Virus record (IMG/VR): IMGVR_UViG_3300047552_000359
Coordinates: 1 to 63,417 of that record
Source of the DNA: a virus
Length of the DNA stretch: 63,417 nt
Strand: one strand, 5' to 3'
Shown here piece by piece: positions 14,837-21,754 of this stretch (within the stretch, counting starts at the first letter, position 1; each line of letters starts with the position of its first letter). Below the pieces are notes generated by a model. That model did not search any database. It was not told the origin of the DNA and worked only from the letters and a program-made list of their open reading frames with translations. Both the position numbers and the translations under genes were made by a program.

Positions 14837-15422
14837 GAAGAATAAACTAATATGTGATTATATGCCGTATGCACAAAAGCAAGCTAATATATTTGTGACA
14901 AAATATAATATAGAGAATTACCTAGATGATTTTGTATCAATAGCATACTTAGGTTTATGTAAGGCTGCTAAGAAATATAGATTCTCTAGGAAGCATAACT
15001 TCGCACACTTTGCAGCTATCTATATTATAGGGGCTATGTTAGATGAATTTCGTAAGATGGATTTACTTACTAAGAGTGAACGTAAAGCTAAGATAGCAGG
15101 GGAGTCTGATACTCACTTACAATTAGTAAGTATAGATGAGGAACAAACCTACGATTATAATACAGGAGAATCTTATACCATAGCAGATATGCTTGAATCA
15201 GATGATATTGGGCTAGATGAGCATATACAAAAACAAGAAGCACTACAGAAGATACAAGATGCTGTATGTAAGTTACCTAAACAGGAGCAGTTAGTATTTT
15301 GTCTTTATATGAATAATAATTATACAACCTATAAAGAGATTGGGCATATATTAGGTATGTCAGAAGCAAGGGTATCTCAACTACTACATAAAGCTAAGGA
15401 ACTTATAAAGGGGGATTTATGA
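14820..15422 (+). CDS. RNA polymerase sigma factor (sigma-70 family, FliA-like)
   Basis: Redirects host RNA polymerase to phage promoters. Region 2 is visible in residues 8-80 (YLDDFVSIAYLGLCKAAKKYRFSRKHNFAHFAAIYIIGAMLDEFRKMD). Region 4 is a helix-turn-helix at about 150-198 (LPKQEQLVFCLYMNNNYTTYKEIGHILGMSEARVSQLLHKAKEL). At 200 aa it lacks region 1, as in small alternative sigma factors. It lies inside the block that separates the two polymerase halves. It is a natural candidate for switching on the - strand late genes, though no matching promoter set was identified. Confidence 0.9.
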   Translation: MTLKDKKNKLICDYMPYAQKQANIFVTKYNIENYLDDFVSIAYLGLCKAAKKYRFSRKHNFAHFAAIYIIGAMLDEFRKMDLLTKSERKAKIAGESDTHLQLVSIDEEQTYDYNTGESYTIADMLESDDIGLDEHIQKQEALQKIQDAVCKLPKQEQLVFCLYMNNNYTTYKEIGHILGMSEARVSQLLHKAKELIKGDL

Positions 15423-15565
15423 AATACTATTGTTATCAATGTGATGCTGAGGTTGATTGGTTAGCTCCTGATAGCCGATGTAAGAAGTGCACTAGATTAA
15501 CTGTAGAAGAAGTTAAAGGAGAGTGCCCTTGCTGTAGCGGCCCGTCCGGTGGTACGGATGGTTAG
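15419..15565 (+). CDS. zinc-ribbon protein, 48 aa
   Basis: Six or more cysteines in pairs: YCYQCDAE, RCKKC, ECPCC. The ATG overlaps the sigma stop (ATGA), so it is coupled to the sigma factor and may act with it. The C-terminal codons (GGC CCG TCC GGT) shift abruptly to high GC, marking the left edge of a GC-rich patch. Confidence 0.65.
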   Translation: MKYYCYQCDAEVDWLAPDSRCKKCTRLTVEEVKGECPCCSGPSGGTDG

Positions 15566-15574
15566 GAGAGGGAG

Positions 15575-15826
15575 ATGGATATTAAAAATATCAGCCAAAT
15601 AATCGAGGATTTACAGAGTGTTAAAGAAGCCCATTACAAAGAAGTCAGTTTCCATATCAATGATTGCATTGAGGCGCATAAAGAAATAACTAGGCTTGAA
15701 TCACAACTCGCCACCATCCGCCAAGACACGGCGCGGGAGTGCGCGGAGATAGTGGAAAATACGGGAGTTCCGTGGGCTTGTTACGATTTAGCAGACTCCA
15801 TCCGCCAGCGGTTCGGGGTGGAGTGA
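15575..15826 (+). CDS. coiled-coil protein with GC-rich 3' half, 83 aa
   Basis: Helical throughout (IIEDLQSVKEAHYKEVSFHINDCIEAHKEITRLESQLATIRQDTARECAEI). The ending (AECAEI-type helix, then IRQRFGVE) is a common one among small prophage proteins as I recall them. The first half uses AT-rich codons and the second half strongly GC-rich ones, suggesting a recombination joint inside the gene. The ribosome site is GGAGAGGGAG. Confidence 0.65.
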   Translation: MDIKNISQIIEDLQSVKEAHYKEVSFHINDCIEAHKEITRLESQLATIRQDTARECAEIVENTGVPWACYDLADSIRQRFGVE

Positions 15827-15843
15827 AAGAGGGGTGGGATATA

Positions 15844-16125
15844 ATGGGAAGAAAATTAGGTAGTAAAAATAAACATAAGATAATGGAACCTGCAGGTATA
15901 TCAGATATTCCTAAGGAAGTGGTCGCAGAAGCAATACAATTAGTTAAAGAAAAAAGAGAAGCTAAAAATACTTTAGATGGGTGGGTTAATATTTATAGAT
16001 TTGAGAGGGAAGGTAAGATAGACTTCTTTTCAGGGACAGATATCCATAGGACACAAGATGCTGCTAAATTCATGGCACAGCGTGGTTGTATTGGACAAAC
16101 ATATATTTCAGTGGAGGTTAAGTAA
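15844..16125 (+). CDS. hypothetical DNA-binding-like protein, 93 aa
   Basis: Begins MGRKLGSKNKHK, the small basic GRPxGSxNK-type motif often found in AT-hook-like tails. Then follow an amphipathic helix (EVVAEAIQLVKEKREAKN) and a beta-rich end (WVNIYRF...CIGQTYISVEVK). AT-rich codons resume here. The ribosome site is GAGGGGTGGGATATA. Confidence 0.6.
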   Translation: MGRKLGSKNKHKIMEPAGISDIPKEVVAEAIQLVKEKREAKNTLDGWVNIYRFEREGKIDFFSGTDIHRTQDAAKFMAQRGCIGQTYISVEVK

Positions 16126-16641
16126 TTGATTTGGTTTACAGCAGATGAGCATTATTACCATAGTAATATTATCTCAAATAGGTTTAGGGAAAGGAGGCCT
16201 TTTAATACAGTAGATGAAATGAATCGCACATTAATTAGAAATCACAATGAGTTTGTAAGTGATGGTGATTTAGTATACCACCTAGGTGACTTTACTTTCT
16301 CTAAAAATTTACCAGAAGCTCGTACTTTACTAAGTAAACTAAAGGGTAGGCATATATTAATTTTAGGCAACCATGATTTATTTAAGCCTTTTGATTACAT
16401 CGAAATGGGTTTTGAGGGTGTACATACTTCTTTAGAACTTAATACGATGTTTGGTACTGTAGGTAGACCCACCCTTATACATGACCCTGCAGTAGCGGGA
16501 GTATTTAAAGAGGATTATTTTATTCATGGGCATACTCATGGGTTGGGATTACATTTAGCCCACAATACTTTTGGTGTATCTGTGGAATTACATAATTATC
16601 ATCCAGTATCAATACAGGATATTACTTTTAAGGAGAGGTAG
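16126..16641 (+). CDS. calcineurin-like metallophosphoesterase, 171 aa
   Basis: All family motifs are present: FTADEHYYH (D-x-H), VYHLGDFTF (GD), LILGNHDLF (GNHD), LIHDPA and HGHTHGLG (GHTH). It is a small two-metal phosphoesterase, probably acting on nucleotides or a small phosphodiester, in the cytoplasm. Starts with TTG directly after the previous stop. It is one of three metallophosphoesterases in the genome (also 22,334 and 25,135) and lies within the polymerase-splitting block. Confidence 0.88.
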   Translation: MIWFTADEHYYHSNIISNRFRERRPFNTVDEMNRTLIRNHNEFVSDGDLVYHLGDFTFSKNLPEARTLLSKLKGRHILILGNHDLFKPFDYIEMGFEGVHTSLELNTMFGTVGRPTLIHDPAVAGVFKEDYFIHGHTHGLGLHLAHNTFGVSVELHNYHPVSIQDITFKER

Positions 16642-16643
16642 CT

Positions 16644-16838
16644 ATGGGTGAGCAGGCAGATTATATAGTTGATATGATGATGGATGGTAAGTATCATTCT
16701 GGCTATACTACTAGTAGAAGGCGAACACTTAAGTGTAATAAATGTGGTTCCACCAACGTGCATTGGCATCAATAACCATCAGGTAAGTGGTTTTTATTTA
16801 CAGGAGAGGAGGCGCATAAGTGTGAAGAAAAAACTTAA
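16644..16838 (+). pseudogene. zinc-ribbon protein interrupted by an in-frame TAA
   Basis: The ATG follows AAGGAGAGGTAGCT. The product reads MGEQADYIVDMMMDGKYH...LKCNKCGSTNVHWHQ and stops at TAA (16,773-16,775). In the same frame it continues PSGKWFLFTGEEAHKC, which supplies the rest of a familiar phage zinc-ribbon pattern (CxxCG...W...GKW.LF....HxC). So 43 aa are made, or 64 aa by readthrough. It may be a broken gene, a sequencing error, or a third stop bypassed by the ribosome. Confidence 0.55.
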
Positions 16839-16944
16839 AGACTTAAGTTATAAAGATTATACTTTGCTATTAAAGTCTGGATTACTTTGGGAATTATACC
16901 CAGAGGCAACTGGAGATTATTATGTTGATACATGCTGGAAATAA
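16822..16944 (+). CDS. hypothetical protein, 40 aa
   Basis: GTG start about ten bases after GAGAGGAGG. VKKKLKDLSYKDYTLLLKSGLLWELYPEATGDYY is a short helical, basic-to-acidic peptide whose central pattern (hydrophobic helix then LWELYPEATG) is commonly seen in small phage proteins. It overlaps the interrupted zinc-ribbon gene in a different frame. Confidence 0.5.
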   Translation: MKKKLKDLSYKDYTLLLKSGLLWELYPEATGDYYVDTCWK

Positions 16945-16989
16945 GGTTTGTTTATGTAAAGACGAGTATATAGAAAGTGGTATAGATAT

Positions 16990-17244
16990 ATGATAAAGAA
17001 AAAATTAGAAATTTATTCAGCAGAGTGGGTAGAAGAAGCAACTAAAGACTATTCAGAATTTTTATATGAACCTTGCTCTTCTTGTAAATTAAGAGACTAT
17101 TTTAGTGAGAATAATGAGTATATTTGTTTAGTTAGCGATGGAAGTGATTTACCTAATTGCCCATATTATATGAAACACTCATGCTCTAACGAGAATCCAA
17201 ACATGAGTATCGTTAATAGCGAAAAGGAGGTGGGTCTGTGTTAA
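16990..17244 (+). CDS. Cys-rich hypothetical protein, 84 aa
   Basis: CSSCKLRDYFSENNEYICLV and NCPYYMKHSC give five cysteines, suggesting a zinc-binding domain. The last codons contain AAGGAGGTG, an almost ideal ribosome site that serves the polymerase C-terminal half starting at 17,238. The TAA at 17,242-17,244 overlaps that start, so this gene and the polymerase fragment are probably coupled. Confidence 0.65.
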   Translation: MIKKKLEIYSAEWVEEATKDYSEFLYEPCSSCKLRDYFSENNEYICLVSDGSDLPNCPYYMKHSCSNENPNMSIVNSEKEVGLC

Positions 17245-19163
17245 TTGATGCAGACCTTTAACTTAGCTCACTTGAAGTTAGAGTAGCAGCTTTCTTATCT
17301 CAAGATAAGGTGTTGCTAAGAGAATTACATGCAGGTTTGGATATGCATCAATACAATGCAGAAGAGTTCTTTAAGAATAGTGATGCAGAAACACGCCAAA
17401 TTGCAAAAGTTTTTTCATTTAGGATTAGTAATATAGTCCCTTCAAGTAGAAATACTTGTCGAAAATCTGGTTAATTCAGTGGAACTCCTTAAAGGACAAT
17501 ACTGAGCCAAGCAAAAGCATTAGTAAAGATTTTCTCTTTCTGGCCGATTATATAACTATAAGTTATTATCTTAGGAGGTATATAATGAAAAGAGAAAATT
17601 ACATTAGGGCTATTAGATTGTGCGCTTGCGGAGAAGAATTTATCCCTACAGGACAAAACCAAAAGTACTGTACTAAAGACTGTCAGAAAGAGTATAACTT
17701 ATTTAAAACAAAAATGTCTATAGTAAAGCACTTAATTAAAAAGGGTGTTCATGTTGGAGTAGGTAAAGGAGGTAGGGTTGGTAGTGGTAAAAATAATCCT
17801 GCATACAAACATGGATATGGTATTTGTCTAAGTAAGCGTAGGGAAACTAAAGATAAGATTAGATTCTGTAGGGATTGTGGTAAGGATTTAATAGATGCAA
17901 CTCATTATCAGTGGGTTATACATCATATAGACCACAATAAATATAATAATCCCGAAGACGGCTCTAATTGGACTTTACTTTGTAAGCGATGTCATCAAAT
18001 AGAACATAAATGTTGGAATGCTTTTGAAGGTGCAACGACTAGCTTAATCCGCTTACCTAATGGTAGGTTTGCGAGAGATGAGCGTAGCTCCCAAGAGGGT
18101 AGCGAAATGCCAGATACCTTAACTGTCACCACAGAAGGTAAAGATATAGTCTGAGCTTACAGGTAACTGTAAGAGAGATTACGGACTCGGTAATCTCGTA
18201 ACATAACTGTATTTATGGAGGAACAGCGTACGCATTTTTTATGGATGATGCTATGCCTAAATTCTCTTTAAAGAGATGGGAAAACATTGTACAATCTTTT
18301 TATGATAAGTATCATGATCTGAAACTATGGCAAGATAGAAATTATGCTTTGGTATGTAAGCAGGGATTCTTAGTTAATCCTACAGGAAGAATACTTACAT
18401 TTCATAAGCATAAAGAAAAAGGAGGAATACAGATTTACAATAGGGCTGAGGTATGTAATTATCCCGTTAGTAATAGCGGCTTCAGTAAGTAATTACTGTC
18501 GAATAACTGTGTGAATTCAGGGGAAGCCTAAGTCAAAAGATAAGGTAACCCTGAGCCAAGTTCTAAAGATTAGCAAATAATAATATTACAGAACTTCCTG
18601 TAGGTTTTGTTGTTCATCATTTAGATGGTAATAGAGCTAATAACGCAAGTAGTAATTTAATTATGCTTCGTATTAGTGACCACCTAAAACTACATGCTTT
18701 CTTTAGAAAAGGTGCAACGACTATCTCGAAAGAGAGTACCCCTCAAGAGAGTGGGGAAGCGCACAGCGACCATAGATGCATTTGTGAAACTTTCTATGGT
18801 TGATGATATAGTCTGGCCTATATGGAAACATATAGAGTCTTTACGGAATCGGTAAAGGCGTAACATTAGCGGCAATCACTTGCAACTGCGGATATAGTAC
18901 CTTTAGCTATGGTAGTTATTCACAGAAGATTAATAAAGGAGGGTTTATATGATTACGTGAAAATAATAAACCAAGTACATGATAGTATTATTTTAGATTC
19001 ACCTACAGAATATATTGACAAAGCCTGCAGATTAGTTTATGATGTGTTTAATGAATTACCTAAACTAATATCTAATTACTTTGGCTTTGAATACAATGTA
19101 CCTATGACGGGTGAATGTAAGTATGGGGATAATTGGAACAGCATGGTTAAATGGAAACCATAA
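17238..19163 (+). CDS. family A DNA polymerase, C-terminal half, interrupted by two group I introns
   Basis: Exons 17,238-17,425, 18,210-18,467 and 18,872-19,163 join in frame. Motif A is DADL-(TAA-CTT)-SSLEVRVAAFL, motif B RQIAKVFSFRIIYGG across the first intron, the Q-x3-AD segment NYPVQSLATADIV across the second, and motif C QVHDSI. The GTG start lies seven bases after AAGGAGGT. A TAA at 17,259-17,261 falls six bases into motif A. Removing TAACTT restores DLSSLEVR with the standard D-x4-E spacing. Without bypass, repair or an alternative start this half would not be made. With it, both halves total about 640 aa, normal for phage polymerases. Confidence 0.85.
17426..18209 (+). ncRNA. group I intron 1 of the DNA polymerase gene, with HNH ORF
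   Basis: Splice points are set by the protein: motif B needs K-x3-F-x3-Y, which joining TTTAGGAT to TATTTATGG restores. The exon end GGAT pairs with GTCC at 17,436-17,439 (P1) with the expected U.G at the splice site, and the intron ends in G. The core R element GCAACGACTA and S element GATATAGTCTGA (about 18,145-18,156) form P7. The HNH ORF's stop lies in the S element. Confidence 0.85.
17585..18154 (+). CDS. HNH homing endonuclease inside intron 1
   Basis: Encodes the enzyme that would cut intronless polymerase genes and spread the intron. The start has TTAGGAGGTATATA before ATG. CACGEEFIPTGQNQKYC is a zinc knuckle near the N-terminus. NNPAYKHGYG precedes the HNH core WVIHHIDHNKYNN...NWTLLCKRCHQIEH at about residues 116-147. 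The C-terminal 45 residues run through the intron's catalytic core, so protein and ribozyme share sequence. Confidence 0.88.
   Translation: MKRENYIRAIRLCACGEEFIPTGQNQKYCTKDCQKEYNLFKTKMSIVKHLIKKGVHVGVGKGGRVGSGKNNPAYKHGYGICLSKRRETKDKIRFCRDCGKDLIDATHYQWVIHHIDHNKYNNPEDGSNWTLLCKRCHQIEHKCWNAFEGATTSLIRLPNGRFARDERSSQEGSEMPDTLTVTTEGKDIV
18468..18871 (+). ncRNA. group I intron 2 of the DNA polymerase gene
   Basis: Joining CCCGT to GCAATCA gives NYPVQSLATADI, the expected sequence. The exon end CCGT pairs with GCGG at 18,475-18,478 with U.G at the splice point, and the intron ends in G. Both polymerase introns begin TAGTAATA and carry GGTGCAACGACTA and GATATAGTCTG, so they are close relatives. At 404 nt it is shorter and lacks an intact ORF. 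Confidence 0.85.
18567..18803 (+). pseudogene. relic of an HNH endonuclease in intron 2
   Basis: An open frame without a start codon near its beginning reads ELPVGFVVHHLDGNRANNASSNLIML...DHLKLH, a clear HNH core (HH, N, H). The N-terminal part that normally recognises DNA is gone. It ends in the intron core. The intron probably once carried a full endonuclease and has begun to lose it. Confidence 0.7.
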
Positions 19164-19172
19164 GGAGAATAC

Positions 19173-19760
19173 ATGGCTAACAAAGCTGTAGTAAAAGACC
19201 TGAAATTGAATATTAATAAGACGTTCAAAAGTGGTAAGTCATTTGATGGGGATGAAATTACATTCCAGACTGAGAAGAATCAGAGGAAGACTGAATTTAT
19301 TTTTGCTAGGTCACCTATGCACAAGGTAGTTCAGGGTATTTCTGTTGGAGATACTATTGAAGTATCTTATGAAAAGAATGGAGAATATTTTAATCTCTCA
19401 AACATCACTTTAGTAGAGAAAGGTAGTGGTGTAGTTTCTCCACCACAAAGTAGTGCATATAGCAAACCTAGTGGTGGATATGCAGAGCCTCCTGAAAAAC
19501 AAGCCTCTATTCAAAGACAGAATGCACTTACTAACGCAACGACGCTTGTTACAGCAGCACTAGAGCAAGGCTCTTATAAGAAAGCTACTCCATCTGCTAT
19601 TCTGGTAGATGAAGTACTTAAGATTGCAGAGCAATTCACAGCATTTAATTCAGGAGATTTACAGAAAACTACAGTACTGGATACATCTAGTGTTATTGTA
19701 GGAGGCCGAGAGGAAGATGATGTCCCTTTTGATGTAGATGGTGATGAATTTGGGGCGTAG
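19173..19760 (+). CDS. single-stranded DNA-binding protein-like, 195 aa
   Basis: Coats single-stranded DNA at the fork. Residues 1-85 are beta-rich with basic and aromatic residues (KTFKSGKSFDGDEITFQTEKN...YEKNGEYFNLSNITLV), compatible with an OB fold. A Ser/Pro/Gly linker follows, then a helix, and the C-terminus is strongly acidic (REEDDVPFDVDGDEFGA) like the protein-interaction tails of SSBs. The ribosome site is ATAAGGAGAATAC. It lies immediately after the polymerase. No sequence-level family match is claimed. Confidence 0.65.
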   Translation: MANKAVVKDLKLNINKTFKSGKSFDGDEITFQTEKNQRKTEFIFARSPMHKVVQGISVGDTIEVSYEKNGEYFNLSNITLVEKGSGVVSPPQSSAYSKPSGGYAEPPEKQASIQRQNALTNATTLVTAALEQGSYKKATPSAILVDEVLKIAEQFTAFNSGDLQKTTVLDTSSVIVGGREEDDVPFDVDGDEFGA

Positions 19761-19917
19761 AGTATACTGCTATCTAGTAGAGTGTAAGTATAGTTCTACC
19801 CAATCTGTTAATTTATCATCAGAACGTCCATTCTGTTTGCTGAATAACCATGAAACAGATTCTATAGAACTAGATGAAATAGCTCAGTGTATTACCTTTG
19901 AGCCTATAGAACATTAA
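19744..19917 (+). CDS. small Cys-containing protein, 57 aa
   Basis: VYCYLVECKYSSTQ..., FCLLNNH and CITFEP resemble the small zinc proteins at 19,961 and 21,095, which share CKY/CKF and a later Cys. The start overlaps the SSB-like gene end. Function unknown. Confidence 0.5.
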   Translation: MNLGRRVYCYLVECKYSSTQSVNLSSERPFCLLNNHETDSIELDEIAQCITFEPIEH

Positions 19918-19960
19918 CCCATAGTGCTAGGCATCACTCTAAACTGCCTAAAGGATTGAT

Positions 19961-20062
19961 ATGTGTAGAACATTGAATTGTAAGTTTAATCACAAGGGTG
20001 TTTGTACTAATCCAACATTTGAAACAGAAGACCCAATTCCATGTGGGGCGGATAATAACTAA
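19961..20062 (+). CDS. small Cys-rich protein, 33 aa
   Basis: MCRTLNCKFNHKGVCTNPTF...PCGA has four cysteines spaced like a minimal zinc site. Its N-terminal NCKFNHKGVC aligns with VECKYFSEDSC of the gene at 21,095. AAAGGATTGAT precedes ATG. It is short, so only moderately certain. Confidence 0.5.
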   Translation: MCRTLNCKFNHKGVCTNPTFETEDPIPCGADNN

Positions 20063-20220
20063 TGAGTATTATATCCGCGGCAAATGTAATTGAAGATACT
20101 AATGCACTTATATTAGAATGTTGTGATGATGCTTTATCTGGTGAGTATGATATATTAGAATTAAAAGATTTTCTATATGATATTAAATCACATGCAGACA
20201 CTATAAGGAAGCATATATGA
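20062..20220 (+). CDS. hypothetical acidic protein, 52 aa
   Basis: A helical, acidic product (IISAANVIEDTNALILECCDDALSGEYDILELKDFLYDI). The ATG overlaps the previous stop and its own stop overlaps the start of the nuclease gene (ATGA), so it is coupled on both sides. Confidence 0.6.
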   Translation: MSIISAANVIEDTNALILECCDDALSGEYDILELKDFLYDIKSHADTIRKHI

Positions 20221-21107
20221 AATTAACTAATCGCCACAATCTCCCAGAATCCGTTTATAATCTATTATCTAAGGATAGGTATGTCGGAGGAAATAACACA
20301 GACTACAGCGTAACTACGCTCCTACAACCACCAAGAATAACACAACTCAAGAGACGACATTGGGATAAACTAGAAGAAGATGTAATGGATAATGTGTGGT
20401 CTTTGTTTGGGTCTGTTGCTCACTCCCTATTAGAGGAACATGGTAGTGATAATGCTTTAAGTGAAGAGAGGGTGTATGCTAATATACTTGATAGAAATAT
20501 ATCAGGTCAAGTAGATTCTTATCACTTAGATATAATCACAGACTATAAAGTTACCTCTGCTTGGACTTTAGTATATAAGTCTAGGCTTAAGGAGTGGGAA
20601 GAGCAATTAAATATGTATGCATACTTGTTTAAATACAATGGGCATACTGTAAAAGAATTGCGTATTTGTGCTATACTTAGGGATTGGGATAAGAATACTG
20701 CAAAGCGAGATAAGAATTATCCTCAGACTCCTATCGTAATGATTCCTATTCCCCTCTGGACTATGGAAGAGCAGGAGTGTTTTATTTATGGTAGAGTAGT
20801 TATGCACAAAGATGCAGAACTTATGACTGATTTGAGTCTACCTCCTTGTTCTGAAGAAGATATGTGGTGCCAACCAACTAAATTTGCTCTTATGAAGAAA
20901 GATGGAAAACGGGCTATTAAGTTACATGATACTACAGAAGAGGCTGAATTACACTTAGAGCAAATAGACCCATGTAAAATGAATAGGGATATTTATGAAG
21001 TAAGAGTAAGGCAAGGAAAGCGTACAAGGTGTGAAGGATACTGCTCAGTATGTAGTTTCTGTAACATATATCAGGCTTATTTGAGGGAGCAAGAATGCGA
21101 TGTGTAG
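20217..21107 (+). CDS. PD-(D/E)XK exonuclease, Cas4/RecB-like, 296 aa
   Basis: Probably degrades or processes DNA ends during recombination. FGSVAHSLLEEHG (His/Glu motif), ISGQVDSYHLDIITDYKVTSAW (D...DYK, the PD-DxK core at about residues 99-120) and EQLNMYAYLF (QL..Y motif) follow the RecB-nuclease order. CEGYCSVCSFC near the C-terminus, together with an upstream Cys, may hold a 4Fe-4S cluster as in Cas4 and AddB proteins. It sits with the resolvase in a recombination group. Confidence 0.82.
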   Translation: MKLTNRHNLPESVYNLLSKDRYVGGNNTDYSVTTLLQPPRITQLKRRHWDKLEEDVMDNVWSLFGSVAHSLLEEHGSDNALSEERVYANILDRNISGQVDSYHLDIITDYKVTSAWTLVYKSRLKEWEEQLNMYAYLFKYNGHTVKELRICAILRDWDKNTAKRDKNYPQTPIVMIPIPLWTMEEQECFIYGRVVMHKDAELMTDLSLPPCSEEDMWCQPTKFALMKKDGKRAIKLHDTTEEAELHLEQIDPCKMNRDIYEVRVRQGKRTRCEGYCSVCSFCNIYQAYLREQECDV

Positions 21108-21292
21108 CGGTTGAGTGTAAGTATTTCAGTGAAGATTCCTGTACTTTGTCCGATATTATAATAAAGCCTTTGACCATGCCTAGTGAAGAAGGTAGAGAAG
21201 TTATCATTGCCTTTGTGTGTGGTGAAGGCACTTCGGATTTATATAGGGAGATTGAAAATGACACATATAGGGAGCAACTGCAATTACTATAA
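21095..21292 (+). CDS. small Cys-containing protein, 65 aa
   Basis: MRCVAVECKYFSEDSCTLSDIIIKPL and a later FVCGEG. Similar to the small zinc proteins at 19,744 and 19,961. The start overlaps the nuclease end and the end overlaps the HNH gene, which is in another frame. Confidence 0.55.
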   Translation: MRCVAVECKYFSEDSCTLSDIIIKPLTMPSEEGREVIIAFVCGEGTSDLYREIENDTYREQLQLL

Positions 21293-21524
21293 AACACTAG
21301 CCAATGGCTACCAACAGAAATATATGGGCAAGAAGAATGGTAAAGAGATATGGAAGTATGTACATAGACTAAAAGTAGGAGCTAAGGATGGTGAGATAGT
21401 TCATCACAAAAATGGTAATAAGGCTGACCAAAGTGCAGATAATTTAAGCCGTGTCTCTAGTAGAGGTAGACATAATACTATAGATGAGGCACTGCACAAT
21501 GGTGGGAGGGGGAAAGGAAAATAG
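21258..21524 (+). CDS. free-standing HNH endonuclease, 88 aa
   Basis: WKYVHRLKVGAKDGEIVHHKNGNKADQSADNLSRVS...RHN contains the HNH core (HH, N, N-L, H). It is about the minimum size for an HNH nuclease and carries no DNA-recognition extension. The start overlaps the upstream gene after ATAGGGAGATTGAAA. It lies between genes of the recombination group and is probably a selfish element; an in-frame ATG at 21,183 is less likely. Confidence 0.85.
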   Translation: MTHIGSNCNYYKTLANGYQQKYMGKKNGKEIWKYVHRLKVGAKDGEIVHHKNGNKADQSADNLSRVSSRGRHNTIDEALHNGGRGKGK

Positions 21525-21754
21525 TGACTATACTTGGGGATAAGGCTTTTCTTGTAGCACTAAACCCCCTGCTCCTAGATATTATAAATAAGAATTTATC
21601 TAGGAAGCAAAAATACTATTTACGTAATAAACATAAACTATCAGATACTAAAAAAGAAGAAGTAGGAATCCTAATTAAAGGGGAGATAAGTGCTAAAGCC
21701 ACAAGGGAAAAAGCTAAGAAGCTCTTACGAAGAACTAATAAGAGACGACCTTGA
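21524..21754 (+). CDS. hypothetical basic protein, 76 aa
   Basis: Starts with GTG overlapping the HNH stop. Strongly basic and helical (NLSRKQKYYLRNKHKLSDTKKEEVG...LLRRTNKRRP), suggesting nucleic-acid binding. It overlaps the start of the resolvase gene by about 65 bases in another frame. Confidence 0.55.
   Translation: MTILGDKAFLVALNPLLLDIINKNLSRKQKYYLRNKHKLSDTKKEEVGILIKGEISAKATREKAKKLLRRTNKRRP

Noticed and set aside
14330-17237. The block separating the polymerase halves as one large group I intron
   Set aside because: No R or S core element (ACTA with ATAGTC) and no exon-IGS pairing at the ends. It carries ordinary phage genes in several frames, and the right half has its own ribosome site.
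13103-19163. Reassignment of TAA to a sense codon genome-wide
   Set aside because: Many well-defined genes end at TAA, with the next gene overlapping it, so TAA is a normal stop here.
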